This document shows positions 38,201 through 53,596 of a DNA stretch of 64,000 nucleotides, piece after piece. The position numbers were made by a program, and so were the translations under genes. The notes below the pieces were generated by a model. That model saw nothing but the letters and a program-made list of their open reading frames with translations. It was not told where the DNA came from and did no database searches. Positions within the stretch are counted from its first letter, which is position 1. Each line of letters begins with the position of its first letter. This stretch comes from Micropterix aruncella (Eukaryota > Arthropoda > Insecta > Lepidoptera > Micropterigidae): contig OX155972.1 of assembly GCA_944548615.1 (NCBI GenBank), positions 10,103,161 to 10,167,160 of the forward strand, in the 5' to 3' direction.

Positions 38201-41200
38201 ATCATCCAAAGTCATTGGCTGCAATATTTAGTGGGATTCATTTGTAGACCTTGCTGATTGGATCAAGCAGACAACATATCTACGTTTGTTTATTTTATTT
38301 ATTTACTAGCTGAACCGTGGCCACTTCGTTGGGCGGTAAACATTTTTACTTGTGATGAAATTATGAGTGTGAAATTTTTGTGACTTAATTATAAAATTTG
38401 GACATTTAAATTTGTCGCTAACTTTTTTGTAGGCATTATCAAGCTCCACATCTTTCTCTAGAACTCAATCATATAAACTGCATGGACTTGGTCCAGCTAA
38501 TACATTTCCGGACCCCATCAAGAACGACAAGACAGTCCTCATTGTTTCACATTAGCCGTTGCAATAACAACTACCGTAAAAACTCTTTCTTAAACCGTGT
38601 GTGTAGGGTTTACGATGATCGATACGCATCAATTGATATCTTCGCTGTATCGAACATTGGATTCAGAAATTTGTTAAAGAGGGCGATATTTAACACTTAA
38701 TATTTAAAATTTAATAATTATTTAAAATACATTACTATTTATCTACTGTTTGCACTTGTACCTATTCATACCAACGTACCTGTCTTAACTTCAATTATCG
38801 TACCGGTAAATTTGTTAAAAGTGGACACCCATCATTTTAATGTATTTATTCTTTACTATGTTCCTCTATCCCTTCCTGGTCCCTCCCTTCCTATCCTCTT
38901 TCTTTTCTTGTTTTTCTTTTCTTTCTCTTATCATTTAGATAATCTTTATGTTATCATTTAGTGGAAAATTGTCTTTGGTGTAATTTGTATATCTATCCTG
39001 TTTGGCTACTTACTTTTGTACACTGTTATTTTCCTGAATAAAAGAAATAAATATATCTCTCATCGTTAAGGCAGCGTTCGTAAGAAACGTTTTCATTCGA
39101 CCGTTTTTTCTCCGACTTACTTTGCAAATCCGATTACCACGAAAAAGTCTTTTAATTTTTCGGATTAATATATAGCCTATAACACTCAAAAATAACGTAG
39201 CTTTCTATTGGTAAAAGATTTTTCAAAATCGGTTCAGTAGATCCAGAGATTACTTCCTACAACCTCACAAACTGACAAACTTTACCTCTTTATAATATTA
39301 GTATAGATTTAAAGAAAGCACAATATTATTATCACCGGTACATTATCACTATAAGAGCCGGTCTGCACCGTAAAGATTTCGCCGTATTTCGGGCGTACAA
39401 ACGTACAGTGCACGGTGCGGCGCCGCAACGTTACTACGACGGCGCAGTGGGCGAATAGTATTGTAGTTGTACGTAGATCTAGTGAAGTGAGTTAGTCAAT
39501 GCCAATATCTTCTTCGTTGGTACTCATTTTAAACACTTCGATTAAAAATTAACAAAAATACGTGAAAACATATGAAACAGACAAGTATGTACCCTCCTTC
39601 GACTGCACTTAACAACTCAGCGGTGTCGCTCCGGCGCATATTACCGGTTTGCATGCGGTGCGACGCCGTAACGCATCGTGTGACATACCATGGATATTTG
39701 TATGTAGGACGCCGCAGCGACGCCGCTCAGACGCCGCGCCGCATCCGCACCGTCTGGCCCGGGCCTAAGAGCAGTAGCGAAAAAGATAGTACCTTAGCCC
39801 AATATATTCATTAAATCAACGCCGCCTAACTAGACCTAGTCCCATACTAAGGCAAACGCAACGTGTAAGTAATGTATTGAGCATACGTATGATCCGGGCC
39901 GGAAAGTAAACCGTGGTTATGCTAAAAAAATGTTTCGCCGGATAATGCTGTCAGCGCCCCCTGCATGTCGCCGGCGCAGAAGAGTTCCCAAAACGTACTA
40001 TGCAATTGAGCAATATAATACCCTATATGATCATAATAAATTATCCGAAGGTATCTAACTCAAAAAACAATATTTTGATCCTTGCAGGTAATTCCCTAGC
40101 ACACCTCATAAAATTAGAGCGTTTGGACTTATCTCACAATTTTCTACGATCACTGTCCTCTGAACCACTCAGGCCTCTAAAGAGATTAAAAGAATTGATG
40201 CTTCAGGACAATGACCTGTCTATGGTGGACTCCGGTGCTCTGGATGATCATAGACAACTAAGACGGCTTACCATGGTCGGTAAGTGATTTTAGTTAATGT
40301 TTCGTATGTGAGATGTTAATGATAATGTAATATATGTCAATAGAGTTGAAGGGCTTCAGGGCATATTATGCTCTGCTACCGAATGAAAGAATATTCTTAA
40401 AGATTGGTCCCATTTTTATCAAAGTCCTGTTCTGATGATGGGATCCATGAGGAATCGAGGGAACTCCTCAAAATTATCATATGAAGTTGGAAATTTACAA
40501 GTTGGTTCAATTCCGAAGACAATTCATTTACTTCTATGGTAATCATGACCTGGTTTTTTAACTTGGGTAGTCGACTACAACGGGCGAGCCCGTCACCACA
40601 GGAAGTTTTAACGATTAGTCGTTCTATCTCCCTGGAGTGAGCGTAGAAGACTTGGGACATAACAGTCCACCATCTAGCTACGTCACAAGCCCGTAAGAGG
40701 CCAACCCCTTAACCGCGAGTAGCCAGGAGTGTAACCCGGCGGGCTTGCACTCACGCCCTTACTTCCAATTGTGACCAGATTACTCCGGTCTCTCGATTGG
40801 TTCCGAGTTCGAGGTCGCTTGCGCGGTCCTCTCCCTTACGAAGCGGTGAAACGGTGTATACTGAATCTATCGCGGACCACAGCGTCCTTTGCCCGGCTGT
40901 TCACCCAGGATCGGATGGCCGATGGTCGTTTCAAGAGCAGTCGCCGTAAGGTCCGCAACCACCCCCGCTCTATAGGCAACAGTACTGCTTCCAGACTCCC
41001 CCGACTGTTAGTCAGGGTGCCGTCTCTTTACCGCCCCGAGGGGCGTTTCGTTCTTTGCAGGATCCAGGGATTCCTCCCCCCGTGGCTGCTCCGAGACCTG
41101 CCCACGGACAGTGCGCCTTCACCTTCATTGTTCTAGAGCGTCCTCTACCCCGCTTACCGGCTCCTAAATTTATGCTATTGTTGTTTTTCTTTTTTTTTTT

Positions 41201-44200
41201 TCTTCGGTAAATTTTGTAATATTGTGTAAATTTTTATTTTGTTTTGTAAATACCTTTTATTTTTCGAATAAATGGGTTCTCGGGGCGGTACGGGGGGGGG
41301 TGGTTTACCCTATTTCACCCCCTGCGCGTTTTACCCTTCTGGTACGCGCAGGGTTATCGTAGCACGACATCCCGGGCAGACAAGACGACCCTCGTCGTTA
41401 TAACTGCCCGGGCGGTGGGCGGGGTTTGCTGCCCTCACCTATCGCCTTGAAACTCTTAACCTGTTAGTCAGAGTGCACAGTCGATTGACTTACGCCGCAC
41501 GGTGCGCAGACCGTCCAGGAGCGCCAGAAGTTTAATTCCCAGGGGAAACTGACCAGGGCCAGAGTCCTACCCAGGCTCGCACTTCATGCGTGGAGGCCGT
41601 CGGATGGGTGTTGACCCGTGAGTGTGACCAACCCTGAACAGAATGGGTCTTCGTGGCCAACTCAGCAAGGACCCTTTAACGACCTGGTTCTACGCCCTGG
41701 GTTGGCTCCAGATGAGGGAACTCCTCATCAGTCAACAGCACAGACCCTAAATTTTGTAACCTCATTCAGTTATGATAGCCCGTTCTAAATTTTATCATGA
41801 CATGGCGGCTTCACCCATGGCTGGCTCCCGACAAGGGAACTCCTCAAAGGTCAACAGCATAGACACAATATTTTGTTATGTATTGAATTACGACAGCCCG
41901 TTCTAAGTTTCACAAATGACTGCAGCACCCAGGGTTGGCTTCCTACGAGGGAACTTCTCAACGGTCAAAAGCACACACATAAAATTGTGTATACGCATTC
42001 AATTATGATAGCCCGTTCTAAGGGTCACCATGACATGGCTGCTGCACTTATAAAAAAAGTCGGTTTTTATTTTTAATAAATTTTTGTCTATTATATGTTG
42101 TTTTGTTTGCTTTTACAGATTTCCTTTAGGACATAGGATGAACGTAGTTTAGTCTATATCTGTCCCAGCAAGTAGACAAAAGACAAAAATATCTATTATT
42201 CTCTTTGTTTGGTATTTCAATAAAAAGGGCGGAGGTCCTATTTACTTAATAATCTCAGCCCAATAACAGATTACCACAATTTATTGTCTTAGATGTAAGT
42301 GAAATATGTTTTATTTTCCACAGACAATCCTCTTAACTGCGACTGTCTTATTGCCGGATTTGCGAAATGGCTACAAACTGCGCCAAATTTGCAAAAGTAC
42401 GACTCAGAAACTGCTGTATGCGTCACACCCCCGCAACTAGAAGGAGCCTTACTGCTAAAAGTAACCAAAGATATACTATGCGAGGAGCAAGCCATCATTA
42501 CAATAGATCACAATAATAGAACACAAGATACAACAGACGCCGCAATAACCACGAAGAACTACCTATACAGAAGCAAACCGATGGAGACTAAATCTGAAGT
42601 ACAACAGAGCAAAATAGAAGATGACGCACATGTAAATAAATCTAGGATCAGTCAAAGAATTATCGACGAGGTGAATGTTGTGGAAAGCAGCCTTTTTGAT
42701 GAGACTTTAGGATCATACGACGACGATTCCAAAGAGGAAGGCGTGCAGACGATGGATGAGGATTTGCCCGTGTCTGAATCTAAAGTATTCCTTGAGTCTT
42801 TTGTCTATGATGGTGTAAATTTGAGACTGAAGTGGATATTGCCGAACGGAGAAGCTGGTAAGTAGACTAATATTTTTCTAGTCTATGTTCTACTCTCAAG
42901 CGACATTTTGACACTGTAATTGTTTGTTTGCTTTAAAAACTTTATTACACACAATTAAGTACAACATGGTGTGCCAAGTGACAATATCTTACGACCAATC
43001 AAGTGACAACATCACTTATCAAGATATCACTTGATAAGTGACAATACCACATATCAAGTGACAATATCAAAGAACATGCCAAGTGACAGTATCTTACGAC
43101 CATACCGTCAGGGTTATAGTGGCTAAATGCTTATGTCGGCAAATTTATATATAAACAGTGTGATTTTTGTAAAGTAGTAGTCATAATAAAAGAGTACAAT
43201 TACATAATAAACATAACAATGAAATTAACACAAAAATTAATTACACTGTCAACTCAATATTGAAGGAAGGAAGGGGATATAAGGACAAGCTCAAGTAAAT
43301 GTCACTTTATATATTTTAGATGTTAGTATCGAAATACGTATCATAGGGATAACATTCCTTTTTTCTACTTCTTCAAAAATACCAGTAGTGTTCTTTGTCA
43401 ATTTCAAATCACGTAATAGCATAATATGGCAGCTGCTTCGTCGCAATACATAGCTTAACTATGTTCGAGTTTATTCGGTTATCAATTGGTTCACTGTCAT
43501 GGTCGTTAATACTAGCCCATACAGGTAAAATCGGTGTTTGCCGTTCTTTTAGCACCTGTGTAATAATATGTGTGGCTTTGTTTTTATTTACTTTTTAATT
43601 TTTTATTAAAATATTCGGTTTATTTTTGGTTTGAAAAACAAATACATTTTGAAAGATTTATAGACCCAAAGTAGGATTTGTCAAGTTATTGACTATTAAA
43701 TTGATATGAAGATATGTTATTATTCAGATTGGCATCTGCAACGCATAATACAGTAATTTTGGTTTTTTTTTTACCCAAGTTTCTCTTTATATGTCTAATT
43801 AGATACATATGCAAGATTTTTAAATAAAACTTGTGCCATATGAAACCTTAGAAATATATTTAACTAGTCATATAAAACAGCCGTAAACTAATATCTTTAT
43901 AACTTTTATTTTGATAATGCAAAGTAATGTTTGGTAAGTCGCTTTATGACTTTGTTGCAAGAGTAGGTTTACCATATCTCTGTTTCAATTGTGCAGGACT
44001 TTGTGCAGCTCACTCACTTCCCGAGATTTACATTTTAAAAAATGGTTGGGTATTAATTAAATAATAATTGAAGAAATATACAATAATAATACCAATATTA
44101 TTATTAATAATAATAATAATGATTATAAATTAAAATTAAAATAATTAAAAAATAATATTTTAGATCTTTCCTTGACACAACCGTGGCACTCTAGTGTGAC

Positions 44201-47200
44201 TCCCGAAGTGAGCTCGCCTTAACACAGGGTTGTCTAGCAAGGCGGGCTCGGCTGCTCTTTGCTAAGCATAATAGAAAGATTATCATTTGCGTTTAATGTA
44301 TGCGCTATGTAAACTGGGCTCAGACAGATGTGTATATAACTTTAAAAGCATACAACGGCATTGTCTAAAGTGTCATTTCATTTTCTGTTGTGCTCTAGTA
44401 TATGTAAATAAAATAAATAAATAAATAAATAAAATTAGTCGGAGCTACTAACATGAGGTTTCCGTGAAATTAGTCCACATTTTTTTAAATCACGCTACAA
44501 ACAATGACACGCGCTGTGTGCAACGACTTGTCGTTTTGCTACCCGACTAAGTCCCCTCCCCTTCCTTGCACCGTACGGTAGTGGGGAATATTTGTTTTTT
44601 TTTTGCTATCGTTTTCGACCTTCCTATTTCAATCTCTACACTCCTCATTGTCCTCCATCCAGTAGTCTTAGAATATTAGTCGTTTCAAAGTCGATCGTTT
44701 TGATGTCGCTCTCAATTTAGGAATGGTACTTTATAATTCATTATGAACTTAAAGACGTGTGAGGGACCACCCCTCACTAGACTCCGAATTGTTCGGTGTG
44801 AGGTGGTGGTATCAATTTACGAGTTATCTCCGTATTGAAAGGCGGTTTTGAATGAAGTAGAAGGTATTTATTGATTGAAAGTTTGATATTGCCAGTTATA
44901 ACGCTTCCCGAACAGGTTATGTTGACGCGAGTGTATAGATGCGCGACTGCGGTTACGAGGATATATGGATGAGGAATGTATGTGTGCTTCTAGTATCTTG
45001 TACTGGGCTCGGATCGAGTCTGTGGGATTGCAGGCTGATGCTTTGTGACTGGGGAAGGTAAGGAACGGATACCAAGGAGCCGGATTCGTTGACACACCTC
45101 GTGAGAAGGGTACCGAATATGCCGTCGCAACCTTGGGGGAAGGTGATCACTCGGGTAATGATAGTTTGGTTGCTTTTTCGCCGGTTTATATAGGCCGATA
45201 AATGTTGCAATCCAAAATATTCCGAAAAAAAAGTATTGTTTCATCGTGCTGATTCATGGATGAAGGGGTTAAAATAATAGCTAAATTGTGTCAGTGTATT
45301 TCACTGGAAATCGATGCATTTGTTGATCGCATGTAATGGACTTAAGGTCCGTTACAGACGTTTCCACATCAATAGATAATATTATTATAACTGGTCCGAA
45401 ACCTATTTAAATGATTTAAAAATGCACCGCTGCGATTCTTCATTGGATTGTGCATTACACAGCCATTAGACGGGGCGAGGGCCGCGGCGCGGGCGGCTCG
45501 AGCGCAAAATTTATGATAAACTCAGTTGGTTCGTTTTGCCCGTAATGAGAAACGGAGATAAAGAGAAATTTTCCAATTGCAATTCTCTTTTGGTCGGCCC
45601 CGCTTGCACTCTAGTGTCTGCTCGTAAAGTATTGTAGTCTAGCGCAATTATTCCGCCACAGTGTATATGTACGATATTATTTTGTATGTAGGTATAGGGA
45701 GCTAATGGGCCCATGATGAGGTGGCCACGATGACCCATGTGTTCAGGGTCGGTCACACTCACGGGTCAACACCCATCCGATGGCCTCCACGCATGGGGTG
45801 CGAACCTGGGTAGGACACTGGGTCAACCAGTCTCCCCTGGGAATCAAACCTCTGGCGCTCCTGGACGGTCTGCGCGCCGATCGGCGCAAGCCAATCGACT
45901 GTGCTCTCCGACTAACAGTCGGGGGAGTCTGGGAACTGTATTGTTTCCTATAGAGCGGGGGTGGTTGCCTACCTTACGGCGACTGCTCTTGAATTGACCA
46001 TTGGCCATCCGATCCCGGTTCAGAGTCGGGCAAAGGACGCCTTGGTCCGCGATAGATTCGGTGCACACCGTTTCACCGCTTCGTAAGGGAGAGGACCGCG
46101 CAAGCGACCTCGAACTCGGAACCAATCGAGAGACCGGAGAAATCTGGTCACAATTGAAAGTGAGGGCGCGAGTATCTCGAGCCCGCCGGGTTTATTCCTG
46201 GCTCACTCGCGGTAAGGCGTTGGACTCTCACGGGTTGTGACGTAGCTGGACGTAGGATTGTACTGTCCAAAGTCTTCTACGTTCACTGCAGGGCGACAGA
46301 ACGACTAATCGTTAAAATGTCCTGTGGTGACGGGCTCGCCCGTTGTAGTCGACACCGCAAAATGTATGTAGGTATACAATACAATAAACCGCTTTGTACG
46401 CTTAGACAAAACGTCTTTTTACACGACTTTCCAACAAAATAGGTTGCTTTATTACACCATAACTTCTAAACGCTTTAATCGATTAAAAAATGTGTAGTAT
46501 ATAAATACGATAGAAACGAATCTACCGCGTGAAATTTGTAGCATCCGACGATTCGGTGACGTTGCAGCCGCCGTTGTCCAGGGTAGACTGAAAGAGCTGT
46601 CAAACCATTGTTTTGCGGGTAGGCCGAATACCGCTGCTGCCGCTGCGTAGGTTATAACGGTGGTGAGGGGCCGGGCTCGGAGCGCGCGAATTTCGAAAAT
46701 CCGTCTTGCACACAACACTCACTGTATCCTGTCTTACGTCCTTGCGTTCGGCGTTTGGCGGCGGGAACATTTTAAGAAGAGGGTTCCACGTAGAAGAAAG
46801 TTTGTAACAGTTGTCTCTATTGAAGTCTCTACAAATTTCACGCGGTAAATTCGTTTCTATCCTATGTAAAATGTCAAACAACCGCGATAGTCTTCGATTT
46901 TATATGTGTAGTATTGTTAGAATGATAATGTCATGTCGAGTATCATAAAGTACCTTAACTGTCCAAATATCAAGTACATTGTTGTCTAAATGTCAAAATC
47001 TCCAAATGTCAATAAATTAAAATAAATATATGACTGATTGAGTACAATCCGAAAATATGTGTGTATATATATATGGATAAATACATAAACTACTAATATT
47101 TCATAAAAAATCGTAATAAAAATAATTATAAATTAAGGTGAGTATAAGGTGCTTCAATGAAGAGAATTAAACCGAGTGTATCCCATGCTGCACAATATGT

Positions 47201-50200
47201 AAATAGTTTAATTCAATCATGTCTTGCTGACACGCGATTGATATAATTATTTTTTTTAACTTTTATATTTCTTTTTGTGTTATTATCTTAATAAAGTAGT
47301 GAACTTAATATTTATTTTGTATTCATTGTATTACTTTCATAAAATCATAAATCTGTAACACGACAATCATTGACTGTTAGGCGGTACGAAGTTCGCCGGG
47401 TCAGCTAGTTCATATATAAATATATGTGACTGGAGAAATTGAACTATGAATATGTTAAACATTATGATTAAAATAATATATTTTTTTAATTGCAGATCGA
47501 TATAGTTGCGATGCCATCTTCGTGTACGAAATGACAGGAGCCAAAGAAAGACTTCTGAGCGTCGAACCGTTGCGATGTTCAGGAATTTCCGCCGTTTCTG
47601 GTTCTGGTCTTATAGAAACGGTCGTGCCAGAAACCAAGGATATTGTCCAAGGGAAAAGGTACGATTAAAATGTTTGGAAGCTTGATTGTATAGTTACGCT
47701 ATAAAAAAAGTAATCGACACAGAAAGGTGAACGTTTCTTTAAAGATTTCATATTTTACTTTACCAACTAACCGACGATGAGGTAAATTATTGTAAACGCG
47801 CTAAAATAAAATCGAGATAAAAACGGCTATATAAATTTGACCATAAGACCATTTCCAGACTGAAGTCTCGCTGTATATCTGTGTGTGTGGCGTTGCTCCA
47901 CGATTATTTATTTATTATTAAAGGAAGATATTTAGATGTCATAATTTGATTTTATTTTAATATAACTATTGCTAATTGGATTATTACTATTGTCTTCGTT
48001 TATTTATTAATTTGTAACCTGATTATTTGATGTTAAATATTTTGATTTTGGTTATTTTTGATTTATTATATGTAGATTATTAAATTTATGTAATTACGTT
48101 ATTTTCTTTTAATATCATTTGATGTTAAATATCTTGATTTTGATTATTTCGATTTGTGTATTTATTTTATTATGATTATTTGGATTTTTTGTTTTAAGAT
48201 TTATTTGATTTGGTTATTTTATTTTAAAAATCATATACCTATGTATCAATAATTAATAGGTGTGTCCTGAAAACCAGGATAAGAGATATCCTGAGTATAC
48301 CCCTAATTTGCAGCGTTTGTAGCTTTATTTCATAGTCTTTGTCTATTTATAGTTTTAATTTTTAATGTGTGTGTTCTTGTTTTTTTTTTTTTTTGTATAT
48401 GTTTTTCATAACAGCTGCAAATAAATAAATAAATAAATAGCGCCCAAACGCTATAAAATGACTTGAAAAGTTTGTGGTTGAAATCGGACTACCAGACGGA
48501 GCAGTAGTTATACTTTAATCTCGAAATATTGGACTTAGAGACTTGAAATTCGGTACGCTGATGCCTTGTTAGACCGATATCACGTTTTTTGGTATGTGAT
48601 ATACAAGCTATACAAGCGCAATTTTTTGTTATGTGATATACAAGATATACAACAACAATACAACGACATTAATACAAGCGACATAAATAATATTTAAAAT
48701 GTGGCATTTTAATACCACGGAAATAAAAGTAATTTCCACTCGGAAGGGAGGGGGGGGGGGTAATTGACGCGGGGCTGGTATTTGACTACTTTCCGGTAAA
48801 GTCTGATGATGGCACAACCGAATTTTGAATCTACAATTATTTGTTATTGCAAAATCTTCTATACTATAGATATATTTTTTTTTATTTCTACTCTATGAAC
48901 CAAAAATCTATAACTTTTTTCCGGCATCACGAATGTCACATATCATGAAACCACTCTTTGTTAGTTTGCAGTTTTTTTTTAAATTTTTTATTACGTATTT
49001 TTTGTGTAACGAAAGTTTTAAATAAATATGGCAGAAACCCGATTATAGGTATAGACTCTCATTTTAATCGATCTGTCATGTTAGATTCATAGATTGTCAT
49101 GTTAGATTCATAGACTGTCATGTTAGATTCATAGATTGTCACTTTAATCAATATATTAGACCCATAGACTGTTATAGAATCATAGACTGTGATAGACTCA
49201 TAGAATGATTTTTTCAGCTATCGTTTCTGTTTTATAATACGTATTTTTTTGTAATAGTTGTAAATAAATATGGCAGGAACCGGAATATAGCTAGAGACTG
49301 TCATTTTAATCAATATGTTAGACTCATACACTGTTACTTTAATCAATATGTTAGACTCATAGACTGTGATACTCATAGATTGATTTTTTCAGCTATCGTT
49401 TCTGCGTCGCTTTTCTGGAAGGGCAAACGCCCGACAGTGAAGATCTCTCTTTAGTTTTGGGTTGCAGTGATATTCTACATTTAATCCCTACTATTGCCAA
49501 GCCTACGACCAAAATTCCAAAGGACAACGGTGTAAGGTAAGCTTTACAATTTTCATTACAGATTAGTCCCTCTAAGCAGTAGCTTTCAACCGATGAGCCG
49601 CGGCACAATGGTGTGCCGCAAGCATCTTCCTGTGGTGCTTTCAACCGATGAGCAGTGGCTTTCAACCGATGTGCCTCGGCACGATCGTGTGCCGCAAGCA
49701 TCCTCCTGGGTGTCCGCCAGTATTTAAGTTATTCTTTATTAAGTAAGGAATGGCAAATTTTACATTCGTTGACTTAGCAATGAAACTTGGTGCATAAAGT
49801 TGACTTTCGTAACGGACTTGTTTGAGCATATTAATAACATAAACGGAAGTAAGCGGGGGCGAAATGAGAATGTGCTGACATTATCTGATGCTATATAAGG
49901 TTTTGATTCGTTTGTTTTCTACTCTTTCTCTCTTACAACCAACCCTACTATGAAATGTTTATATGTACATATGTGTACGTGTAACATGTGTGTAAGTGTG
50001 TGTCTTGTTATTGCATTTCATCGACAGAGTTGAAAATGCAATTCCGTTAATTTGATCCCAACGGAAAATGGTGACCCAGCCGGGAATCGAACCCGGGAAC
50101 TTACAACGTAAGATCAGGCGACCTAACCACTACGCCACCAGGCCGTGCCTGTTGATCGATAAATGAATTCTGTGGAAAGGTAAAATTTGTATCGGTAATG

Positions 50201-53200
50201 GCAATTTGCAACTTCCATGGCAACATTTCGATGTTCGGTTATACAAGGCGAAATGTAGCCTCGAACAGGGTGACTACAAAGCTGTTCATAACGACTATTT
50301 TATATACTTTACTTACACGTTTTTTTATATTTTATAGGTACACTCGTAGACACCACATATTTACTATTTGTGGTTTTGGAACGATTGGAAGTCGTAAAAC
50401 TTTTGTTTTTCACTTAATCCTCTTATAAATTTTATTTTGTCACAAAATATAATTGTAAATAAAAACGTTTCTTCAGAAACTAAAATACAAATATGCCGGT
50501 TGTCATTTGTACTTACCTTCTCTTTATAATCTAGTTGCGATTTTAGCGCGATCTTCTAGAGTTCAGGACGAATTTTTAATTAAATAACTACATTTGATAA
50601 TAATTTGATGGAACTAATTTTATCAAATTTTATATATAAATTGGGAATTTTTTATTTAAATAAGGTCTCAGTGGCAATATTGCTATATATAAAACTAGCT
50701 GCGCCCCGCGGTTTCACCAGCGTGGTGATGGAAAATTGGGATAATGATGATAGAAGACTATATATCTTTATAAATTATAGCCTATGTGGTTTTCTGATGT
50801 GTAAGCTATATTATTGTAAAGTTTCATTAAAATCCATTTAGTAGTTTTTGCGTGAAAGAGGAACAAACATCCATACATACATTCTTACAAACTTTCGCGT
50901 TTATAATAGTAGTAGGATAGATATGTATTTATTTTTTTTAATAGCCTGCGGTGCTAATCTTTATCAAATCGCCAACGGCGTCTACCCTTTCCCATCCAGA
51001 ATCGATTTTAAGATAAAAACTAGACTCGACTGAAAGTGTGTCATCACAGAGAAAAGGTGACACTGCAGTCTTATGAAATGGAAGGAGACAGAAGCAAGCC
51101 GCAACCCCCACTCGACAAATTTCTGCTTTTCTTCCATTTTCCAATAATATACATGTGTTCTATGTATCCTCAGGGTATCAGGTTTGAAGTCTAACGTAAC
51201 ATCAGCAGGACTACTCTCGGTGCAAATAGCACTGGCAGGTTTCCCACCCCAAAACCTGGAACTGCCTACTCTTCAAGGATCCTTATATGGAGCTTCCATC
51301 ATCAACTGCTACGTAACCCTGGCTGTTTTCTGCCATGGCCAGTTGGTAGCTCAGAGGGATACACACTGCGAGAACAACCTACTGAAGATGGACGGATTCG
51401 TACAGGAGTCATGCACTGTATGCGCCACGGTAGCTGATTTACAGGTGATGCATATTCGTAATAACATGTTAAAGGAGAATGACCAAAGGTGGTTCCAATG
51501 TGCACCACTAACGCGACCTATGGTGACGAATATTCTACTAATATACAGTAACTTTCACTAAGACACGAAAAAAAATAGGTTATCAGTGAAAAGTTATGAC
51601 TAGAGATAATGAATTTCCGCAAAAAAAAACGCAAGAAAAAAATAGAAAATTCGTTTCGCTAAAATTCGCATATACTGCATATAAAACAAAGTTTTAATAA
51701 ACCTAAAATTTATAATAAATATTAATTATGCCAACATTGTTGTACTTCCAATATTTGACAATTTAGAATCGTTCTATCCATAACGGCGACATTATCTATA
51801 CTAATATAATAAAGAGGTAAAGTTTGTGACGTTGTAGGAAGTTATCTCTGGATCTACTAAACCGATTTTGAAAATTGTTTTACCAATAGAAAGCAACATT
51901 ATTTGTGAGTGTCATAGGCTATATATTAATCCGAAAAATGAAAAGACTTTTTCGTGGTAGTTGGATTTGCCAAGTAAGTCGGAGAATAAGCGGTCGAACG
52001 AAAACGTTTCTTACTAACGCTGCCTTAACGATGAGAGATATATGATTAGGTTGTAGAGAAAAGTTTTAGAGCTTGATAATGCCTATAAAAAAGTCAGCGA
52101 CAGCATATGTTTAACTTTTATATTTAAGTCACAAAAAGTAGCATTTTATATTAAAAAAATCATTTAAATCGTTAGGTCATGTTTATTGGTCATATTATCA
52201 ACAATTATTATGAATTCTTATCAAAATAAGTAAATTTATCGTCTCAAGTGTTTAAAACAAAAGACTTTTCCCTTTTACTGCATAAATAGTTAAAGGGATA
52301 ATACGCTCACAAATAAGACACTCACAAGAAGACACTCACAAATAACGGTAATATAGTCAAATTGGCATGCAAATACATACATACTTATGCAGTAAAAATA
52401 TAACCCTTCTTTTGGCAGTTAGGAAATAAATCATAGCACTCAGTACTAACCGAACCACACTCATAATTTCATCACAGGTAAAACGTTTTACCGCCCAACG
52501 AAGTGGGCACGGGTCAGCTAGTATTTAATAAAGAAGCGTTCTGCTTCTGCGTTGTTTAACTAACAGCGTAGAAGTAACTTACTTCGTAAAGCTGCTTCAG
52601 CAAAGGTTGAAAAGCAGGATTTATTACCGCACAATATGTTATTAAAATTGGCATCTTCATTCCTATTTACGGATTAAAGCATTAGGCGATGAAATTGAGT
52701 ATTCCTATCAATCAGCTAATTTTGAGAACTTCTCTGAAAGAAAGGATTTTTTGAGAAATTTTCGAATAACGCATTTTGTTTTATTGTGGTGACTTGCAGC
52801 CACAGATCAACAAAATAACTGACGAATATGAAAGTAGGCTTCACTTGTTGTTTTTAATGTCATCTGCAGAGAAATTTTACTGAAACTATTTTCAGGTTCC
52901 TATTTTCGCATTTTTTTCAATTTTCAAGATCTTTCGCCTAAATTAGCATGTATATCGTAAAAACGTAAATTCCGTACCTCTAGTTATAACCAATTAAAAA
53001 ATAAAATATATTTTTTTGCTCATTAGTCTCCTATTTGTTTCCGTCCATTTTTATTATACGAGCAAGTAGCTTCACATAATGTAATGCTAATATAATAAGA
53101 CTTATCGCTAGCGCCACGCGAAACGATTTGTGAGACATACCACGATTTTTGTCTCCTTCGCACTGGTTCAGCCAGGTAAAAACCGGTTGCGTCGGCGCAG

Positions 53201-53562
53201 CCGTCAAAATGAGCGTTTGGTAGTATGATTTTGATTATTTTTTACACAAAAAGGTACCAAAAAATATGATTTTTATATTTAGTCATAACTTTTTACTGAC
53301 AGTATATTTTTGACTGCGGTCTGATCTGAATCAATCAGTATTTAAAGGACTATTTTTGTTACATAGTCGTCTTAGTGGTGGACATTTGGACTAAGCCCCA
53401 TACATTTTTGATCATTATCATTTGGTGGTTTTGATTTAAAACTGTACAACACTTAATCTAGAGTCAGCTAATGATCAAACTCGGGGCGATCCCTACCTAC
53501 TTTTGGTATAATAATTTTTTTTTAGCTAATTATGTTGTATTATACCTTATGTAGATAAAGAG

Positions 53563-53596
<34 letters not shown>

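Noticed and set aside
45697..46362. Family A as a Helitron (hairpin followed by CTAG in some copies)
   Set aside because: Four copies show 13-18 bp target-site duplications, which Helitrons do not make, and the terminal CTAG is not constant.
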